DNA of 37,799 bases from CALGFH01 sp045807325 (GTDB lineage Bacteria; Actinomycetota; CALGFH01), in NCBI GenBank assembly GCA_045807325.1, contig JBJMHP010000019.1, positions 1 through 37,799 on the forward strand, read 5' to 3'. The notes under the pieces are model-generated. The model saw only the letters and a program-made list of their open reading frames with translations, ran no database searches and was not told the DNA's origin. This document shows positions 25,422-33,800 of this stretch, in pieces. The number at the start of each line of letters is the position of its first letter. The first letter of the stretch is position 1. Position numbers and translations under genes: made by a program.

Positions 25422-25789
25422 GCGCCATGCGCCGGCTCCCCCTGCTGACGGCGGCCCTGGCCCTCGGCGCCGCCCTCGTCCTCGCCGGCTGCGGCGGCGA
25501 CGAGGGCGGCGGCGGGGCCGACGCCGCCCCGGTGACCGGGGTCACCGAGGTCGCGGCCAAGGACAACCGCTTCACCCCGGCCGCCATCCAGGTCCCGGCG
25601 GGCACAGAAGTCACCTGGAAGTTCGAGGACGGCCTCGTCCCCCACGACGTCAAGGCCGACGGCTTCTCCTCCGGCGAGCCCCGGCGCAAGGGGACCTTCG
25701 CCCACAGCTTCGCCCAGCCCGGCACCTACGCCTACCACTGCACGGTGCACGACGGCATGACCGGCCGGGTGGTGGTCACCGGGTCGTGA
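25418..25789 (+). CDS. Cupredoxin-like copper lipoprotein
   Basis: The 123-residue protein starts at a GTG that overlaps the hemerythrin stop; an ATG at 25427 is also possible. Its signal ends in a lipobox (LAGC, Cys25), so it is anchored on the outside of the membrane. The remainder is a plastocyanin-type fold with a complete type 1 copper ligand set: His76 (VPHDV), Cys108, His111 and Met114 in YHCTVHDGM. This implies electron transfer or copper binding outside the cell. A link with the di-iron protein made from the same mRNA is suggested by the overlap only. Confidence 0.88.
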   Translation: MSAMRRLPLLTAALALGAALVLAGCGGDEGGGGADAAPVTGVTEVAAKDNRFTPAAIQVPAGTEVTWKFEDGLVPHDVKADGFSSGEPRRKGTFAHSFAQPGTYAYHCTVHDGMTGRVVVTGS

Positions 25790-25857
25790 CCGTCCGGTTA
25801 GCGGGTCGGCGGAGGATGCGGGGGCACCGAGCCGCGCGCGACTCGAGGACGGCCAGC

Positions 25858-26259
25858 ATGCGACGAACCCACCCGCCCCCCGACGCCCCCGCCCGGGCGC
25901 CGGTGGCCACCCTCCCCAACCCCGTGCAGCCGCTGTGGGCCCTGGCGGTGGCGATCGCCGAGTCGGCGGCCGAGATCGCCGCCACCCGGCCCATCGCCAG
26001 CTGGCGGGCCGGGGCCTACCTGTACGCGGCCGCCGACCAGGCCTGGGGCACCGACGGCGGCGGCGGCCCGTCCGGCTGGCGCACCGACCGCACCGGGTCG
26101 GGCGGCGAGTTCCGCTTCGCCGTGCTCCTGGCCGAGGCGGCCACCGCCCGGTTCGTGGCCGGCGACGGCTACCTGAGCAACCGCCAGCTGGCCACCGACC
26201 TGCGCCACGGCGCCGCCTGGCTGGCCACCGGCGCCCTCCTGCCCCAGCGACCCGCCTGA
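25858..26259 (+). CDS. Hypothetical protein
   Basis: I chose the ATG at 25858 because GAGGAC lies seven bases upstream; an in-frame opening from 25786 overlaps the cupredoxin stop and has no ribosome binding site. The 133-residue product has a Pro/Arg-rich start, then a conserved-looking helical segment LPNPVQPLWALAVAIAESAAEIAATRPIASW. A compact soluble remainder with GEFRFAVLLAEAATARFVAGDGYLS follows. There is no signal peptide and no clear membrane helix. I do not recognise the family. Placement 68 bases after the cupredoxin gene on the same strand suggests the same operon. Confidence 0.6.
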   Translation: MRRTHPPPDAPARAPVATLPNPVQPLWALAVAIAESAAEIAATRPIASWRAGAYLYAAADQAWGTDGGGGPSGWRTDRTGSGGEFRFAVLLAEAATARFVAGDGYLSNRQLATDLRHGAAWLATGALLPQRPA

Positions 26260-26394
26260 CCCCGCGGGCTCCTCCGGGGCGGCTTGACCCGCTTCGGCCG
26301 GTCTTAGGGAATGCGGGCACGCCACCACCGCCCGGAGGATGCCCGGGATGGCCAGCGAGCACCACGCCCATTCCGGGCCCGACCACCGAGACCT

Positions 26395-27213
26395 TCAGCT
26401 GACCTCCGCGTCGAGGAACTCCCCGACCATCGAGGAGAGCCAGTCGGCCCGCTGGACCAGGGTGATGTGGGTGGTGCCGGGGAGGATGGCCAGCCGCGAG
26501 CGCGGCAGGCCGGCCAGGTCGCCGATGACCCCACCGCCGAGGAGGCGGAAGATCTCCACGCTGTGCTCGGGCCGGACGATGTCCGAGTCGCCGGTGATCA
26601 GCATGGTCGGGGCGGTGATGCCGCGGACGTCGTCGGCCGACCACTGGGGCACGTCGTGCTCCATCTGGCCGATCTTCTCGATGAGCTTGGGCCAGTCGCC
26701 GGGGTTGGGGGCGACCCTGGCGTAGTCCTGCTCGAACGGGGTGCCGGCCAGGTGCTCGGGCTTGAGCCCCTGGACGTTGTCCATGAGACCGGGGTGAAGG
26801 CCGTCCAGCCGGTAGCTGAACGAGGCCAGTATCAGCTTGCCGACCAGCTCGGGGTGGTCGAGGGCCAGCTGGAAGGCGACGGCCGACCCGGAGCTGTAGC
26901 CGAAGAGGTCGGCCCGCCCGATCCCCAGGTGGGCCAGGAGGGCGCCGGTGTCCCTGGCCCACTGCCGGATGCTGAGCGGCCGGTCGATGTCGGCGGTGTG
27001 CCCGTGGGCCTGCTGCTCGATGCCGATGACCTGCCGGGTCTTGGCCAGGGAGGGGATGATCCCGCCGAAGTCGACGCCGATGGTGGACAGGTTGCCGTGG
27101 AGCAGGACCAGGGGGCGGTCGCCGCCGCCGCCGTGGACCTCGTAGTACATCTGGAGGCCGTTCACCGGGGCGTAGCCGTGGCCGTTGCCGGTCCGGATGG
27201 TGGGCTCGGTCAT
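26395..27213 (-). CDS. Alpha/beta hydrolase
   Basis: The 272-residue protein has the alpha/beta hydrolase fold. The oxyanion HG motif is LVLLHGNLS (about 35-43). The nucleophile elbow GYSSG places Ser107 as nucleophile, with Asp in ITGDSDIVRPEH (about 210) and His in LPGTTHITLVQ (about 248). Esterases, lactonases and similar enzymes share this layout, so the substrate is open. GAGGAGGAG is found upstream of the ATG at 27213. It is divergent from the gene at 27305, and the LexA box lies 61-76 bases upstream of its start, so its expression may also be affected by DNA damage. Confidence 0.87.
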   Translation of the reverse strand: MTEPTIRTGNGHGYAPVNGLQMYYEVHGGGGDRPLVLLHGNLSTIGVDFGGIIPSLAKTRQVIGIEQQAHGHTADIDRPLSIRQWARDTGALLAHLGIGRADLFGYSSGSAVAFQLALDHPELVGKLILASFSYRLDGLHPGLMDNVQGLKPEHLAGTPFEQDYARVAPNPGDWPKLIEKIGQMEHDVPQWSADDVRGITAPTMLITGDSDIVRPEHSVEIFRLLGGGVIGDLAGLPRSRLAILPGTTHITLVQRADWLSSMVGEFLDAEVS

Positions 27214-27268
27214 GGGACTGGCTCCTCCTCGCTGGCTCGGGTCGATCGTCGATCTTAGTTGCCGCTGC

Positions 27269-27274
27269 TATACT
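27269..27274 (+). promoter_or_regulatory. -10 element of the SOS-box gene
   Basis: TATACT (five of six matches to TATAAT) lies 30 bases upstream of the ATG at 27305 and touches the LexA box. The -35 region is poor (TCGTCG at 17-base spacing). Confidence 0.5.
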
Positions 27275-27289
27275 CGAACACACGTTCGA
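27274..27289 (+). promoter_or_regulatory. LexA (SOS) box
   Basis: TCGAACACACGTTCGA is a perfect TCGAAC-N4-GTTCGA palindrome, the form bound by LexA in actinobacteria and Bacillus. It overlaps the last base of the -10 hexamer and covers the expected transcription start, an ideal position for repression of the gene at 27305. Confidence 0.85.
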
Positions 27290-27304
27290 CGCAGAGGGGT
27301 CGCC

Positions 27305-28102
27305 ATGTTCGCCGACGCCGACCACGAGATCATCGACAGCCCCGAGGCCCTCTTCCGCCACCTGTACGAGGAGCACGGCGTCGAGGAGGCCCGCGACCTG
27401 GACCCCGAGACGGCCCCGCTGCAGTTCTGGCTGCGCCGGCACACCGACCTGGAACGCGCCCAGCGGTCCGCCCGCCGCCCGCCGGAGCCGCCCGCCGACC
27501 CGGGGCCGTCCGCCGATCCCGAGCCGCCCCCGGGGGCCCGCGCCGAACCCCGGCCTCAGCCGCCGTCCCGGCGCCAGCCCGAGCCGCGGTCCCACCCCGA
27601 GCCCCGACCCCAGCCACCACCGCCGTCGCCGCTGGGGCCCGGGCGCCGGCATGCCGGGTTCGGGGACCCACTGGTCGAGGCGGTGGCCAGGGCGCTGGCC
27701 GGGCGTGGCCACGACGAGGCGGCCGTCCGGTCGGCCATCCGCTCCTTCGAGGGCGGCCCGGGCGGCGAGGCCGGCGTCCGGGCCGTGTTCGTCGAGCCCA
27801 TGCTCCAGTCGGCGGCCGAGCGCCTGCTCGGGGCGGGAGGGTCACGGCGGCCCGCCGCCCGCTCCCAGCCGGCGCCGGCCGCTCCTCCACCCCAGCCGCC
27901 CCGGCCCGCGGCCCGCAGCGACCCGGCGCCGGAGGAGCCGGCGCGGCCGGAGGCGGCGTGGGCGGGGCTCTGGTCCGACCTGGCCGACCCGGGCCGCCGG
28001 CCGCCCGCCGGGGACGGCGCGGCCGACGACGAGGGCGACGACCTGATGGCCGTGGCCAACGCCGTCCCGACCCGCCGCCGGTCCAGGCGGCGGCGCCGCT
28101 GA
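27305..28102 (+). CDS. Unknown protein under SOS control
   Basis: The start is the ATG at 27305 with AGAGGGG upstream; the 265-residue product is not recognised. Residues 1-55 form a conserved-looking block (DADHEIIDSPEALFRHLYEEHG followed by a segment ending LQFWLRRHTDLERAQ). Residues about 56-118 are a disordered Pro/Arg/Ala-rich linker. About 119-180 form a small helical domain (DPLVEAVARALAGRGHDEAAVRSAIRSFEGG and AERLLGAGG). About 180-255 are again low complexity, and the tail is arginine-rich (RRRSRRRRR). The acidic start, long linkers and basic tail suit a nucleic acid-associated protein, but this is inference. A perfect LexA box and a -10 hexamer precede it. It is convergent with the acyl-CoA synthetase gene. 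Confidence 0.75.
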   Translation: MFADADHEIIDSPEALFRHLYEEHGVEEARDLDPETAPLQFWLRRHTDLERAQRSARRPPEPPADPGPSADPEPPPGARAEPRPQPPSRRQPEPRSHPEPRPQPPPPSPLGPGRRHAGFGDPLVEAVARALAGRGHDEAAVRSAIRSFEGGPGGEAGVRAVFVEPMLQSAAERLLGAGGSRRPAARSQPAPAAPPPQPPRPAARSDPAPEEPARPEAAWAGLWSDLADPGRRPPAGDGAADDEGDDLMAVANAVPTRRRSRRRRR

Positions 28103-28123
28103 CCCGGGTCAGCCCTGGTCCGG

Positions 28124-29974
28124 TCAGCCCTCGTACAGGGCGTCGATCCGCTCGGCGTACTTGGCGTGGATGATGCGGCGGCGCAGCTTGAGGGTCGGGG
28201 TCAGCTCCTCGCTCTCGGCCGTCCACTCCACCGGCAGCACCTCGAACCGCTTGACCTGCTCGACCCTGGCCAGCCGCTGGTTGGCGGCGTCCACGGCCAG
28301 CTGGACCTCGGCCAGCACCTGCTCGGAGGCGGCCAGGGCGGCCAGGTCGCCGCCCCCCAGACCGTTGCGGGCGACCCAGCCGGGGGCGAGCTCGTGGTCG
28401 AGCACCACCAGCGCCACCACATAGGGCCGGTTGTCGCCGTAGACCAGGGCCTGGCCGATCAGCGGGTGCTCCTTGAGCAGCGCCTCGATGTTGGCCGGGG
28501 ACAGGTTCTTGCCGCTGGAGGTGATGATCAGCTCTTTCTTGCGGTCGACGATCCTGAGGTAGCCGTCGCCGTCCAGCTCCCCGACGTCGCCGGTGTGCAG
28601 CCAGCCGTCGGCGTCGATCAGCTCGGCCGTTGCTCCGGGCTGCCGGAAGTACCCGGGGGTGTTGATCGGCCCCCGGACCAGCACCTCGCCGTCGTCGGCC
28701 AGGCGCACCTCGATCCCGGCCATGGCCGGGCCGACGGTGCCGATCTTGACCCTGCCGGGGCGGTTGCCGGTGGCCACCGCGGTGGTCTCGGTCATGCCGT
28801 ACACCTCGACCAGGGGCAGGCCGAGGGCGGCGAAGAACTCGGCCACGTCCACGGCCAGCGGCGAGGCCGCGCTGGAGGCGAAGCCGCAGCGGTCCAGCCC
28901 GATGGCGTGCCTGACCTTGGCCAGGACCAGCCGGTCGAGCACGGCGTGCCTGGCCCGCAGCCCGAACGGCACCCGCTCGCCCCGCTGGGTGCAGCGGACC
29001 ACCTCCAGTCCCGTCGCCACCGCCCGCTCGGCGATCCTGCGCTTGCGCTGGCTCTCCTCGGCGGCCAGCTTGGCCTGGATGCCGGCCCGTACCTTCTCCC
29101 ACACCCTGGGCACGCCGAAGAACAGCGTCGGCCGGGCCTCGCGCACGTACTCGACCGCCTGGGTGGGGTCGGGGCAGAACCAGACATGGGAGCGCCTGGT
29201 CAGCGGCCCGTAGATCGACAGCACCCGCTCGGCGATGTGGGCCAGGGGCAGGTACGAGACCGAGCTGCCCCCCTGGGGCAGGCCGGTAAGGCGGTCCAGG
29301 GCGGTGATCTGGTACAGGACGTTGTGGTGGGTCAGGAGCACGCCCTTGGGCGGCCCGGTGGTCCCGGAGGTGTAGAGCAGGGTGGCGTTGTCCTCGGGGC
29401 CGACCCGGCGACGCAGCTCCTCGAAGCCCGAGCCGTCGCCGGCCAGGGCGTCGCGGCCCCTGGCGACCAGGTCGTCCCAGCCGAGCACTCCCGGGCCGTC
29501 GCCCTCCTCGGCGCCGTCCAGGACCACCAGGTACCGCAGCGCCGGCAGGTCGTCGCGCAGCTCCTGCCAGCGCTTGAGCATGTCCCGGTCCTCGAGCACG
29601 GCCACCTTGGCCTCGCAGTGGCCGGCCAAATAGCGGATCTGCTCGGGCGGGAGGGTGAAGTAGAAGGTCGTCGGGGTGGCCCCGGCGTGGACGGCGGCCT
29701 GGTCGACCAGGACGTGCTCGGGCCGGTTGGTGGCCATGATGGCCACGAAGTCGCCGCGACCGACCCCGAGGCCGGCCAGGCCCATGGCCACCTCGGCGAC
29801 CCGCTGGCGGTAGTCGCGCCAGGACAGCGTCTGCCAGGCCCCGTCGCGCTTCCAGGACATGGCCGGCGTGTCGCCATGCCCGGCCGCGTGCTCGGCCAGC
29901 AGGTCGCACAGTGTCCGGCCCTGTATCTCCTCCTCGATCTGTCGACGCTCGACCTCGACCCGGTCCTGGCTCAT
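28124..29974 (-). CDS. Long-chain fatty acid-CoA ligase
   Basis: The 616-residue adenylate-forming enzyme activates long-chain fatty acids to acyl-CoA using ATP. The P-loop-like signature is LLYTSGTTGPPKGVLLTHHN (about 195-215). The YGMTETTA adenylate motif lies near 393 and the hinge GWLHTGDVGELDGDGYLRIVDRKKELIITSSGKNLSPANIE at about 450-490. The C-terminal lysine region is TPTLKLRRRIIHAKYAERI. The overall pattern follows FadD15-type ligases. A GAGGGTGGG site precedes the ATG at 29974, with a promoter candidate upstream. It is not the source of the ligase fragment at 6975, whose C-terminal pattern differs. Confidence 0.92.
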   Translation of the reverse strand: MSQDRVEVERRQIEEEIQGRTLCDLLAEHAAGHGDTPAMSWKRDGAWQTLSWRDYRQRVAEVAMGLAGLGVGRGDFVAIMATNRPEHVLVDQAAVHAGATPTTFYFTLPPEQIRYLAGHCEAKVAVLEDRDMLKRWQELRDDLPALRYLVVLDGAEEGDGPGVLGWDDLVARGRDALAGDGSGFEELRRRVGPEDNATLLYTSGTTGPPKGVLLTHHNVLYQITALDRLTGLPQGGSSVSYLPLAHIAERVLSIYGPLTRRSHVWFCPDPTQAVEYVREARPTLFFGVPRVWEKVRAGIQAKLAAEESQRKRRIAERAVATGLEVVRCTQRGERVPFGLRARHAVLDRLVLAKVRHAIGLDRCGFASSAASPLAVDVAEFFAALGLPLVEVYGMTETTAVATGNRPGRVKIGTVGPAMAGIEVRLADDGEVLVRGPINTPGYFRQPGATAELIDADGWLHTGDVGELDGDGYLRIVDRKKELIITSSGKNLSPANIEALLKEHPLIGQALVYGDNRPYVVALVVLDHELAPGWVARNGLGGGDLAALAASEQVLAEVQLAVDAANQRLARVEQVKRFEVLPVEWTAESEELTPTLKLRRRIIHAKYAERIDALYEG

Positions 29975-30013
29975 GGCGACCCACCCTCGGCTCGGAGAGG
30001 CTGCTCGCTGGCG

Positions 30014-30043
30014 AGCATAGGAAGCCCGACCCGGGCAGGTAAA
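30014..30043 (-). promoter_or_regulatory. Candidate promoter of the fatty acid-CoA ligase gene
   Basis: On the minus strand TTTACC (30043-30038) and TATGCT (30019-30014) are separated by 18 bases, about 40 bases upstream of the start codon. No operator was recognised. Confidence 0.35.
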
Positions 30044-30125
30044 GGGGCGGCCCGCCGTGAGCGACTCGTTGGCGGCCCCCGGCAGGCTTGTCCGGTCGAG
30101 AGCTGTCCGCAGAAGGGAGGTGCGC

Positions 30126-30755
30126 GTGCCCCAACTCCCCCAGGCCGGAACGCGCTACCTGGCCGCGCTGGACTACGCCCGCCGCGGCCTGCCCGTCGTC
30201 CCCCTCCACTACGCGCTCCGGGACCGGCGCACGACCACCGTCGCCTGCTCGTGCGGCGAGCCGGCCTGCACCAGGGTCGGCGCCCATCCGCTGCCCTCCC
30301 ACGGGGCCGCCGACGCCACCACCGACCCCATCCGGCTCACCTGGTGGTGGCGGCGCTTCCCCGAGGCCAACGTCGGGCTGGCCACCGGGGTCGGCTTCGA
30401 CGCCCTGATCGTCCGCGGCTCGGTCGGCGACACCGCCCGCTGGGCGGTGATCGCCCAGGCCCTGCGCTCGGCCGGCCCGCTGGCGCGGACCGGCGGCGAC
30501 ACCTGGCACTTCCTCTTCGCCCCGGCGGGCCTGGCCAGCCAGCGCCCGTGGGGGCTGGCCAGGGTCGAGTGGCGGGGCTGGGGTGGCTGGGTGGTGGCCC
30601 CGCCCAGCCACCACCCGGGCGGCGCCGTCGCCGCCTGGGTGCGCGACCTCGACAGCCGGCTGCCCGAGCTGCCACCGGCCATCGCCGAGCGCCTCGAGCA
30701 GGTCGGCCCGGCCGAGCCGTTCACCGAACTCGTCTACGCCCAAGCACGCGTCTAG
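30126..30755 (+). CDS. Prim-Pol (bifunctional primase/polymerase)-like protein lacking catalytic Asp residues
   Basis: AAGGGAGG at 30113-30120 decides the GTG start at 30126; the product has 209 residues. It has the N-terminal pattern of the Prim-Pol domain: GTRYLAALDYARRGLPVVPLH, then a cysteine-rich zinc-like loop (Cys41, Cys43, Cys48 and His54), DATTDP, and WWWRRFPEANVGLATG (about 73-88). Active members then show a D-x-D pair, typically FDVLDVD; here the segment reads FDALIVRGSVGD, so both metal-binding aspartates are replaced (Ile95, Arg97). There is no helicase domain. It therefore looks like a binding or regulatory derivative rather than a polymerase. It lies 56 bases upstream of the SARP-type gene on the same strand. 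Confidence 0.78.
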   Translation: MPQLPQAGTRYLAALDYARRGLPVVPLHYALRDRRTTTVACSCGEPACTRVGAHPLPSHGAADATTDPIRLTWWWRRFPEANVGLATGVGFDALIVRGSVGDTARWAVIAQALRSAGPLARTGGDTWHFLFAPAGLASQRPWGLARVEWRGWGGWVVAPPSHHPGGAVAAWVRDLDSRLPELPPAIAERLEQVGPAEPFTELVYAQARV

Positions 30756-30811
30756 GTATTCCCAGGCATGCCGTATAGACTCCGCCAAAGGGCAAACGAT
30801 CGTAGGTCGGC

Positions 30812-33800
30812 GTGGTGGTAGGCACGATCGACTTCTTCCTTCTCGGCCCGCTGGAAGCACGCCAGCGTGAGCGTCCCCTGCGGCTCGGCAGCATCAAGCA
30901 CCGGATGCTGCTGGCCAAGCTGCTGCTCCACCCCAACCAGGTCGTCTCCACCGAGGAGCTGATCGTGGCCGTGTGGGGCGAGGAGCCCCCGCCGACCGTC
31001 AAGCAGTCCCTGCAGAACCACGTCGCCGCCCTGCGCAAGGCGATCGAGGCCGGCAACGGCGCCGGGCCGCCCCGCACCCTGGTCACCCGCGACCCCGGCT
31101 ACGTGCTCCAGATCGACCCCGAGCGCCTGGACCTGCACCGCTTCCAGCGCCTCGACCACGAGGGCCGCCAGGCCCTGGCCGCCGGCGACCCGGCCCGGGC
31201 GGCCGACCTGCTGCGCCGGGCGCTGGCCCTGTGGCGGGGGCCGGCCCTGGCCGACGTCGCCGCCTCGGCCGACATCGCCTGGCCGGAGCTGGTCGGGGTC
31301 GAGGAGCTCCAGGTCGCCTCCACCGAGGCCCGGATCGAGGCCGAGCTGGCCCTTGGCCGCCACCACGAGCTGGTGGCCGAGCTGGAGGGGCTGGTCAGGC
31401 TGCATCCCCTGCGCGAGCACCTCCACGGCCAGCTCATGCTGGCCCTGTACCGGTCGGGTCGCCAGGCCGACGCCCTGGCGGCCTACCGGGCGGCCCGCAG
31501 GGTCCTGGTCGACGAGCTCGGGATCGAGCCCAGCGTCGGCCTCCAACGCCTCGAGCAGGCCATCCTGGCCCAGGACCCGGCGCTGGACCTGCTGGTCCCG
31601 GCCCGCACCGGCGACCGCGAGCCCCACGACGACCACGGCGATCCCGACAATGGCGAGGGGACGGCCGGCGAGGGCGGCGCCAGCGTGGAGCGCAAGCTCG
31701 TGTCGGTGCTGTTCGCCGAGGTCGACGAGCCGCTCGACGAGACAGGGGAGCGCGACCCCGAGGACGTCTCCAACATGCTCGACCGCCACCTGGACCGGGT
31801 CCGGGCCGAGGTCGAGAGCTTCGGCGGGACGGTCGAGCACGCCATCGGCGGCATCACCATGGCGGTCTTCGGCGTCCCCCAGACCCGCGAGGACGACCCG
31901 GAGCGGGCCGTGCGGGCCGCCCTGGCCATCCGGGACGCCCTGGCCGGGGACGGCTCCGGCAAGGACAGCCCCCCGGAGGACCGGGACGGGGTGGAGCTGC
32001 GGGTGACCGTGACCACCGGGGAGGCCCTGGTCACCGACGGGGTGAAGGTCACCGGCGACCCGGTGGCCACCTGCGCCCGGCTCCTCCAGGCCGCCGTCAG
32101 CGGCACGGTGCTGGTGTCGGAGGCGACCGGCCGGGCCACCGAGCGGTCGATCAGCTACGGCCCGGCCAGCCTGCTCGCCCTGGCCGGGCGGGCCAAGCCG
32201 ATGGGCGTGTGGAGCGCCCTGGAGCCGCGCAACCGCACCGGCATGGACACCCTGGCCGCCGGGCCGGTGCCACTGGTCGGCCGCGACCGCGAGCTGGGCC
32301 TGCTGCTGGAGGCGTTCCGGCGGGCCAAGGCCGAGCGCCGGCCCCAGCTGGTCACCCTGCTGGGCCCGCCCGGCATCGGCAAGAGCCGCCTCCTGGCCGA
32401 GCTGGGCCGGGCCCTGGACGCCGACAGCGACCTGGTCAGCTGGCGGCAGGGCCGCTCCTCGCCCTGGGACGAGGGCCGCTCCTCCCCCGCCGGCGGGGTC
32501 ACCTACTGGGCCCTGGCCGAGATCGTCAAGGCGGAGGCGGGCATCCTGGAGACCGACTCGGCCGACCGGGTCGGCCGCCGCCTGTCCAGGGTGGTCGCCC
32601 ACGCCATGGCCGACGACCCGGCCGCCATCGACCGGGTCATCGGGCACCTGCGCGGGCTGGTCGGCGAGGGCGACGGCGCCCCGGTCCAGCCGGGCCGGCG
32701 CGACGAGGCGTTCACCGCCTGGCGGGGCTTCGTGTACGGGCTGGCCAACCGCCGGCCGCTGGTGCTGGTCCTGGAGGACCTGCACTGGGCCGACGACGCC
32801 CTGCTGGACTTCCTCCAGGAGCTGCTGGAGCCGACCGGGCAGGCGACCCTGGACCGGCACGGCCAGCCGCTGCGTGCCCGAACCCCGCCGTCGGCCCCGC
32901 TGCTGGTGGTGGCCACCGCCCGCCGGGAGCTGCTGACCCGCCGGCCGGGCTGGGGTGGCAGCGGCGACGCGGCCGTCGCCATCGAGCTGGAGCCGCTGTC
33001 GGAGGCCGACACCGGCCACCTCCTTGAGACCCTCCTGGCCGCCCACCGTCTCCCCACCGGCGTCGGCCCGGCCCTGCTGGCCGCGACCGGCGGCAACCCC
33101 CTGTTCGCCGAGGAGTACGTGCGCATGGTGCGCGACCGCCACCTGCTGCCCCCCGGCGACGCCGCACCCGGCGACGCCGCGCCGGGCTCGGCCGGTCTGC
33201 CCCTGCCCGAGACCGTCCACGCGATCGTCGCCGCCCGCCTGGACGCCCTGCCGGCCGAGGAGAAGGCCGCCCTCCAGGACCTGTCGGTGCTCGGCCGGGT
33301 CGGCTGGGTGGGCGCCCTGGCCGCGGTCAGCGGGCGGGACCGGGCCGAGGTCGAGGCCTGCCTGGAGCGGCTGGCGGCCAAGGAGTTCCTGTACCGGGCC
33401 GGGCGGCCCTCGATGGCCGGCGAGCGCGAGTACGGCTTCCGCCACGTGGTGGTCTGCGAGGTCGCCTACGGCCAGATCCCGCGGGCCGAGCGGGCCGGCA
33501 GGCACCGCCGGGCCGCGGCCTGGCTGGAGTCGCTGGCCGCAGAGCGCTCCGAGCTGCTGGCCCACCACTACGGCCGGGCCCTCGAGCTGGCCCGCGCGGC
33601 CGGCCAGCCGACCGGCGACCTGGCCGAGCGGGCTCGGCTGGCCCTGCGCGACGCCGGCGACCGGGTCTCGGGCCTGGGCGCGCACGTGAGCGCGGCCCGC
33701 TACTACACCGAGGCCCTGGTCATCTGGCCGGCCGACGACCCCGAGCGGCCGGATCTGGAGCTGCGGGCCGGCGAGGCCATGTGCCTGGGCGAGGGCACCG

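Noticed and set aside
26339..26725. Plus-strand frame with a GGAGGA site and an N-terminus MASEHHAHSGPDHR
   Set aside because: After about 16 residues it runs antisense through the well-supported alpha/beta hydrolase and becomes low complexity. It could be a relic of a gene start but is not supported as a gene.
28103..28123. Terminator between the SOS-box gene and the acyl-CoA synthetase gene
   Set aside because: Only 21 bases separate the two convergent stops, and no stable stem was found.
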